From contig CAKRVX010000008.1 in the NCBI GenBank assembly GCA_934409175.1, forward strand, positions 1-45,582: a stretch of DNA of 45,582 bases. The letters run 5' to 3'. The translations under genes and the position numbers were made by a program. Positions 41,194-45,582 of the stretch are shown in pieces. The notes beneath the pieces were generated by a model that had not been told where the DNA came from, searched no databases, and saw only the letters and a list, made by a program, of their open reading frames with translations. Every line of letters begins with the position of its first letter. The stretch's first letter is position 1. Source of the DNA: an uncultured Blautia sp. Lineage in GTDB: Bacteria; Bacillota; Clostridia; Lachnospirales; Lachnospiraceae.

Positions 41194-42318
41194 TTAATCC
41201 TGATTTTTCGGCATATAACGAACGTAAGCAGGCTCACCATGGTAATAGTAATCTACACCATTCTCATCATAAACATCTTCGCCGTTTGCAAAATCATAGG
41301 TATTTCCATCATCATCACACCATGTTCCATCTCCATTCGGATAAATAACCAGTGGAGATCCATCGGAATTTCTGTAAATGGTTCTGGTCTGATCTGTATC
41401 ATAATCCGGATCATCAGTTCCTACCGGTGTTCCATCTGCATAGTAACCATCAGATGATCCATCATCATAATCATAGGAATCCCCCGAATAACTGCTGTCA
41501 GAATAAGAACCGTCGTCTGTATAGCTTCCATCAGATGAATCTCCTGATGCAGTGCTATCAGATGATGTGCCATCTGTAGCAGCTGTGTTGTCAGTGGATG
41601 TACCATCTGTAGCTGTTGTGCCTGAACCGTCAGCAGTATTTCCTGCTGTGCTGGATGAAGTACCAGGTGTAGCAGCCTTCAGTGCAGAATCACCGGAAAT
41701 CTTAAAGGAGTCTACTGAAGTTTTAATCTTTGAAAGTGCATCATCTGTCAAAGCAGATCCTGCAACACTGTAAAATTCTGATGTGTTATCTGTAATATAT
41801 TTGTTTACCACATATTTATATTCGCTTTTATCATTAAGATAATGTACGGTATAGCTGTATACATTTGCTCCGCCAATTTCTTCTGATTTATAATCCTGGA
41901 TTTCGAAATCAGTTCCCTCTACCAGATTATCCGCTTTTACCAGAGCAGTCGCTGTATCCTGAGAACTAGGAATAATAGCAACGGACATTGCCTCATCACC
42001 TGAGCCATGAAGTATCAGGAGTTTTCCCTGTTTTGGTGATTCAAAACTTACCATATCGTCTGAATCGGATTTATTTGACCAGGTTGCGTCCGGAAGCTTG
42101 ATGGATACTGTTTTATTCTTTGATGTATAGGTTGTATTCTGCGCATCTGCAGGTGCCTGAGTAGATGTTGCCTTCGGTGCTTTCGTTGGTTCCGGAGTTG
42201 GAGTTACCTGAACAACACTGGTATCGTCATCTTTGTTACCGCCAAAGTTGCAGGCAGTCAGTGCACTGGATAATACAACTGTCACAGCCAGTAACATAAG
42301 TACTTTTTTATTTTTCAT
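41194..42318 (-). CDS. Lipoprotein with Ser/Asp/Tyr-rich tail
   Basis: 374 residues. A lipoprotein signal peptide ends in LTAC with the lipidated Cys at 23. A Pro/Thr spacer (PTPEPTKAPK) follows, then a folded domain (about 65-210) that I do not recognise, with KTVSIKLPDATWSNKSDSDDMVSFESPKQGKLLILHG near its start. A low-complexity region of Thr/Ser/Gly/Asp/Tyr (about 215-305) leads to a C-terminal block, NGDGTWCDDDGNTYDFANGEDVYDENGVDYYYHG, with short aromatic-acidic units like those of cell-surface repeats. AAGGAGG lies before the ATG. It is a single-gene unit. The tail is similar in style to that of the TPR protein at 11005-12363. Confidence 0.82.
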   Translation of the reverse strand: MKNKKVLMLLAVTVVLSSALTACNFGGNKDDDTSVVQVTPTPEPTKAPKATSTQAPADAQNTTYTSKNKTVSIKLPDATWSNKSDSDDMVSFESPKQGKLLILHGSGDEAMSVAIIPSSQDTATALVKADNLVEGTDFEIQDYKSEEIGGANVYSYTVHYLNDKSEYKYVVNKYITDNTSEFYSVAGSALTDDALSKIKTSVDSFKISGDSALKAATPGTSSSTAGNTADGSGTTATDGTSTDNTAATDGTSSDSTASGDSSDGSYTDDGSYSDSSYSGDSYDYDDGSSDGYYADGTPVGTDDPDYDTDQTRTIYRNSDGSPLVIYPNGDGTWCDDDGNTYDFANGEDVYDENGVDYYYHGEPAYVRYMPKNQD

Positions 42319-42441
42319 AATATCCTCCTTAGAATAGATATATCAATTTCTCTTAAATTACAGATTATTTTAACCACTTTTCACTGTTTTTAAAACGGAA
42401 ATAAGCATTCCATTCCGTTCTAATCTATAAACAGTAACTAT

Positions 42442-42470
42442 ATTTTACAATTTTATTACATATATGTCAA
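42442..42470 (-). promoter_or_regulatory. Sigma-A promoter of the lipoprotein gene
   Basis: Minus strand: -35 TTGACA (42465-42470), 17-bp spacer, -10 TAAAAT (42442-42447). The leader is about 115 nt. It contains GAACGGAATGGAATG-type repeats (42399-42422) but no riboswitch that I recognise. Confidence 0.75.
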
Positions 42471-42510
42471 CCTGATTTCCCGGGCTTAATATGAATTTCC
42501 TGTGAAATTG

Positions 42511-42573
42511 TTACAATCTCATACATTTATACTGGTTTTCCTCTAATAACAGAGCCATCGCCTCGTTGTTATT
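42511..42573 (-). other. Bulged hairpin with possible 15-codon micro-ORF in the helD-lipoprotein gap
   Basis: The 345-nt gap 42319-42663 holds no ORF-sized gene. On the minus strand AATAACA (42567-42573) pairs with TGTTATT (42545-42551), then a 2-nt bulge, a GAG/CTC helix and a 7-nt loop GCGATGG. The ATG in that loop (42556-42558) opens MALLLEENQYKCMRL and stops at 42511, with GAGG just before it. A TATACT-like -10 lies about 20 nt upstream. It could be a small RNA or leader peptide upstream of the lipoprotein promoter. The remaining gap is AT-rich, with the promoter at 42442-42470. Confidence 0.3.
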
Positions 42574-42663
42574 TCATATTAGTATATCAAATATTTTTAT
42601 GATTTTGTAAATCAGGAATTACCTTTGTTTTTTCAGTAAAACGTGTAATATTTTTGTAATATT

Positions 42664-44721
42664 TTATTTTTCTGTCTCATACATATGAAGCTCATGAAGA
42701 GCCCTTGTTGCAGCAATATATCTTGCCTGACAAACCAGTGGTGTCTGGTCTTTCTTCAGAAATACTGCAAATACCTGATCAAATTCCAGACCTTTTGCCA
42801 GATAAAATGTTGTTACTGTAAGTCCTTTACGGAAGTTTGTACTGTTTCTGTCCAGCAGGGACAACCTGTTTTTTACATCAAATCCTGTTTCTTCCAGTAA
42901 CTGCCTTAGTAAAAGCCACATATTTTCTGCCTCTTTTTCAGTGCGAAGGATAACGGCAGCTGTTTCATATTCTTCTTCTCCAAGTTTCAACATGGCAGCG
43001 ATCTGACCGGCTGCATTGTCCACTCCCATAAATACCTTTTCCTCCACAGGTACCCCATGCCGTTCAAAAAGTTCCATATCTGTAATTCCGGCAAGTGCGT
43101 TCGCATAAGACGCGATCTCTACCGTATTTCTGTAACTCTTATTCATAATGATCCTGTGAATGTCTCTGCCAAATATATGCGGCAGAAATTCCAGTACATC
43201 CTGCTGCTTATCATCCATAGTCTGTGCACGATCTCCAAGAATAGTCATACGACAGGAAAAAATCTTCTGTAATATCTCATACTGAAGTCTGGAATAATCC
43301 TGCATCTCATCTACCACCAGATGTTTGATATTATTTCTACCCTGCTGCGTCTGCAGACGGTATTTCAAATAAAGAAGCGGATAAACATCCTCATATTTAA
43401 GTTTTCGTTTTTCCAGCGGAACCTTCGGCAGAGTTCTGTATCCGTTCTCCTTCAGAAACTGATTGTAAATAACATAAAGATCTCTGGTTGCATACATTTT
43501 CATAAATTTCTCACGAATCAGTTCTTTCTCATCATCGGCCATATCTCTGTCACGCAGTGTTTCCACTTCATCAATGAAATATTCTGCGACAGCATCCATA
43601 CGGGAAAGCAGTGGGAAATCCTGAAATTTAAAATAAAATAACTCTATGATCTCCCCTTCTGTTTTTACAAATCCTTTATACTCAATATCACGGAAATTCA
43701 TAAGACTGTCTTCCAGTTCCACAGCATAACGCTCCAGAAGATTTACAAATTCCCTGGACTGTTTCTTCTCTGCAAAGGATATCTTATCTGGGAAACGAAT
43801 TCTCCATTCAATCTCATCATAACGGTCTTCACAGTCTGACACTGTATCCTTCAACTGCCTATAAGCAAAAAGATCAAAACTCATCTCCTGAATATTCTCT
43901 TCACCAAGTTCCGGTAAAATATGGGAAATATAATCCGAAAAAACCCCATTCGGTGACAAAATCAGAATATTGGAGGACTTCAGATTCTGCCTGTCATGAT
44001 AAAGCAAATAGGCAATTCTGTGAAGTGCCACAGAAGTTTTCCCACTTCCTGCGGCTCCCTGGATCACCATAATTCTGTCTTTTGTATTTCGGATAATGGC
44101 ATTCTGTTCCTTCTGAATGGTGCGGATTATATTTTTCAGCTGTACTTCACCGTTACTGCCAAGTTCTGCTTTCAAAATTTCATCATCGATCTTCACATCA
44201 CTCTCAAACTCATAAACCATTTTCCCATTGCGGATCTTATACTGCCATTTAGAAGCAATTTCCCCATTTAGCTCTCCCAATGGTGCTTCATAGGAAGCAG
44301 GTCCCTTGTCATAATCATAAAACAGACCACTTACAGGTGCGCGCCAGTCATAGACCAGGGGAATATGACCTGCTTTTTCTGCGAAATTTCCGATTCCTAT
44401 ATAAAATATCTCAGGTTCATCCTCTCCTTCATAAATAAAATCCACCCTTCCGAAAAAAGGAGAATCTATCATTCTGCGGAATCTCTGTTTCAGGATTAAC
44501 TGTTCTTCATTAGCAGAAATCTGGCGAAAAAGAGCTTGCTGATTATCATAGTTCTCATATCCATACTGATCCATCTCTGTATAGTTTTCCCAGTAATACT
44601 CATGCATTCCCTCTACTTCTTTCTGACCTTCCACCAGGGAAACACTGATTTCTGAAATACGTTCCTTTAGTTTTTCCAGTACATATCCGAGATATACTCT
44701 GCCGTTTTTCTTGTCTGTCAT
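42664..44721 (-). CDS. helD: HelD-like RNA polymerase recycling helicase
   Basis: 685 residues, superfamily-1 UvrD-like ATPase. The N-terminal coiled coil and the DWRAPVSGLFYDYDKGPASYEAPLG block are characteristic of HelD, which binds RNA polymerase and removes it from stalled complexes. Walker A is GAAGSGKTSVALHRIAYLLYH; motif II is VDEMQDYSRLQYEIL; the last helicase motif (TTFYLAKGLEFDQV) is near the C-terminus. It ends in a short tail, HELHMYETEK. AGAGG precedes the ATG by about 11 nt. Confidence 0.93.
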   Translation of the reverse strand: MTDKKNGRVYLGYVLEKLKERISEISVSLVEGQKEVEGMHEYYWENYTEMDQYGYENYDNQQALFRQISANEEQLILKQRFRRMIDSPFFGRVDFIYEGEDEPEIFYIGIGNFAEKAGHIPLVYDWRAPVSGLFYDYDKGPASYEAPLGELNGEIASKWQYKIRNGKMVYEFESDVKIDDEILKAELGSNGEVQLKNIIRTIQKEQNAIIRNTKDRIMVIQGAAGSGKTSVALHRIAYLLYHDRQNLKSSNILILSPNGVFSDYISHILPELGEENIQEMSFDLFAYRQLKDTVSDCEDRYDEIEWRIRFPDKISFAEKKQSREFVNLLERYAVELEDSLMNFRDIEYKGFVKTEGEIIELFYFKFQDFPLLSRMDAVAEYFIDEVETLRDRDMADDEKELIREKFMKMYATRDLYVIYNQFLKENGYRTLPKVPLEKRKLKYEDVYPLLYLKYRLQTQQGRNNIKHLVVDEMQDYSRLQYEILQKIFSCRMTILGDRAQTMDDKQQDVLEFLPHIFGRDIHRIIMNKSYRNTVEIASYANALAGITDMELFERHGVPVEEKVFMGVDNAAGQIAAMLKLGEEEYETAAVILRTEKEAENMWLLLRQLLEETGFDVKNRLSLLDRNSTNFRKGLTVTTFYLAKGLEFDQVFAVFLKKDQTPLVCQARYIAATRALHELHMYETEK

Positions 44722-44817
44722 ATATCAATTATCCTCTGATATTCTTATAATTAATATTTTTGTTTCCAGTTGCATTTATCACTTCTTTTACTTCTGAAAT
44801 ACAGAAGATAGTTTCTT

Positions 44818-44826
44818 ATTATAGCA
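44818..44826 (-). promoter_or_regulatory. Extended -10 promoter of helD
   Basis: Minus strand: TATAAT at 44818-44823 is preceded by a TGC (44824-44826), giving the extended -10 form TGnTATAAT. A clear -35 is not seen; TTTTCG 17 bp upstream is poor. Confidence 0.5.
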
Positions 44827-44870
44827 TATTCTGTCCTGTCCGAAAAGGGATAACCAACGTAATATGATAC

Positions 44871-44920
44871 AAAAATCCCCCGGTCAGTATCTGCATCTTT
44901 TCCGGATACTGCCGAAGGAT
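44871..44920 (-). terminator. Intrinsic terminator of the ABC exporter gene
   Basis: Minus strand: CGGCAGTATC (44905-44914) pairs with GATACTGACCG (44881-44891), with one unpaired base and a 13-nt loop, followed by GGGGATTTTTG. It lies 20-70 nt downstream of the ABC gene stop. Confidence 0.75.
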
Positions 44921-44942
44921 TTTCGTTTATATCATATATACT

Positions 44943-45582
44943 TTATGCTGTTGCCCTGTTTTCAAACTGACTGTTATACAGATCAGAATAAAAACCTTTC
45001 TTAGCAAGGAGTTCTTTATGATTTCCCTGCTCGATAATATCGCCGTCTTTCATAACCAATATCAGATCTGCATCCTTGATGGTAGAAAGTCTGTGTGCGA
45101 TCACAAAGCTGGTTCTGCCCTTCATCAGATTGTCCATGGCTTTCTGGATACGCACTTCGGTTCTGGTATCTACAGATGAGGTTGCCTCATCCAGGATCAG
45201 AATCTTATTATTGGCAAGGATTGCCCTGGCAATAGTGAGAAGCTGTTTCTGTCCCTGGGAAATATTGCTGGTCTCTTCATCCAGAACCATGTCATAGCCG
45301 CCCGGCTGCTGCATGATAAAGTTGTGTACATGAGCTGCCTTTGCTGCTGCGATCACCTCTTCATCTGTGGCATCCAGACGTCCGTAACGGATATTTTCCA
45401 TAATGGTTCCTGAGAACAGCCAGGTATCCTGGAGCACCATACCAAACATCTCTCTCAGACTGCTTCTGTTAAAGTCTTTGATATCATAACCGTCTACCTT
45501 AATATTTCCGCCATTGAGATCATAGAATCTCATAAGCAGTTTCACCATAGTTGTCTTTCCTGCACCTGTGGGACCTACAATG
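44943..45582 (-). CDS. ABC exporter, C-terminal nucleotide-binding domain (partial)
   Basis: Only the last 213 residues are in the window; the frame is open through the right edge. It starts within Walker A ([15 protein letters not shown]). Q-loop in [22 protein letters not shown], signature [16 protein letters not shown], Walker [13 protein letters not shown] and H-loop VIAHRLST are all present. The sequence type matches MsbA/BmrA-type multidrug or lipid exporters, in which membrane and ATPase domains are fused; the membrane part lies outside the window. The partner subunit is not known. Confidence 0.92.
   Translation of the reverse strand, partial: IVGPTGAGKTTMVKLLMRFYDLNGGNIKVDGYDIKDFNRSSLREMFGMVLQDTWLFSGTIMENIRYGRLDATDEEVIAAAKAAHVHNFIMQQPGGYDMVLDEETSNISQGQKQLLTIARAILANNKILILDEATSSVDTRTEVRIQKAMDNLMKGRTSFVIAHRLSTIKDADLILVMKDGDIIEQGNHKELLAKKGFYSDLYNSQFENRATA

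Noticed and set aside
1..45582. tRNA, rRNA, insertion sequence, prophage or CRISPR array
   Set aside because: No cloverleaf, rRNA core, transposase, integrase or spaced direct repeat was recognised on either strand.

Overview
The window is a chromosomal segment of a low-to-moderate GC, endospore-forming Clostridia, most likely Lachnospiraceae. The evidence is a near-complete set of sporulation loci (spoVA, spoIIAA-spoIIAB-sigF, an alpha/beta SASP), the whiA/rapZ/HPr-like cluster, a T-box on valS, addAB, and strong Shine-Dalgarno sequences almost everywhere. The genus cannot be fixed from sequence alone. I see no phage, transposon, CRISPR, tRNA or rRNA gene. Nearly all genes lie on the minus strand in short, tightly packed operons.

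Layout. 1-393: a very strong minus-strand promoter and a structured leader driving a gene outside the window (S10/rpsJ-type leader suspected), then a perfect inverted repeat. 394-1491: a catalytically dead signal-peptidase-like membrane protein. 1727-5500 (minus): Crh-like HPr, whiA, rapZ, murB, tcdA. 5643-8731 (plus): spoVAB, AC, AD, AE, AA, with sigma-G-type promoters. 8751-9343 (plus): queT behind a preQ1-type pseudoknot. 9353-10830 (minus): sigF, spoIIAB, spoIIAA. 11005-19088 (minus): a zinc-ribbon/TPR membrane protein, a 50-residue ORF, folC, an LTA-synthase-like enzyme and valS with its T-box. 19114-23748 (minus): a large FtsX-type ABC permease and its ATPase. 23768-25739 (minus): an oxidoreductase, an SASP and a NUDIX hydrolase. 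25800-28169 (minus): a PspC/DUF4097/DUF1700/PadR envelope-stress-type cluster with an autoregulatory operator. 28260-29663 (plus): a NOL1/NOP2/Sun RNA methyltransferase. 29739-36774 (minus): addA-addB. 36982-37419 (plus): a small FMN-bind-like membrane protein. 37454-41087 (minus): nadE, hslO, a methyltransferase. 41194-42318: an acidic lipoprotein. 42664-44721: helD. 44943 to the end: the ATPase end of an ABC exporter.

How they work together. The sporulation genes are coherent: SpoIIAA/AB/sigma-F set forespore identity, SpoVA builds the dipicolinate channel, and the SASP coats spore DNA. Three promoters with the same sigma-G-like architecture (G[T/C]ATA, 17-18 bp spacer, CA[T/A]ACT[G/T/A]) precede spoVAB, spoVAC and the SASP gene. 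WhiA, RapZ and the HPr-like regulator form the conserved cell-division and carbon-control cluster, here joined to murB and without yvcK.

Most worth a second look: (i) the queT leader, where a second hairpin carries a Shine-Dalgarno mimic able to kiss the riboswitch loop; (ii) the SASP promoter embedded in the terminator hairpin of the upstream NUDIX gene; (iii) an apparent one-base frameshift in a seven-A run at the 5' end of valS; (iv) the HPr paralogue with Glu at position 15; (v) the inactive signal-peptidase-like protein; (vi) two extracytoplasmic proteins sharing Ser/Asp/Tyr/Gly low-complexity tails. I did not find a clearly new multi-gene system.
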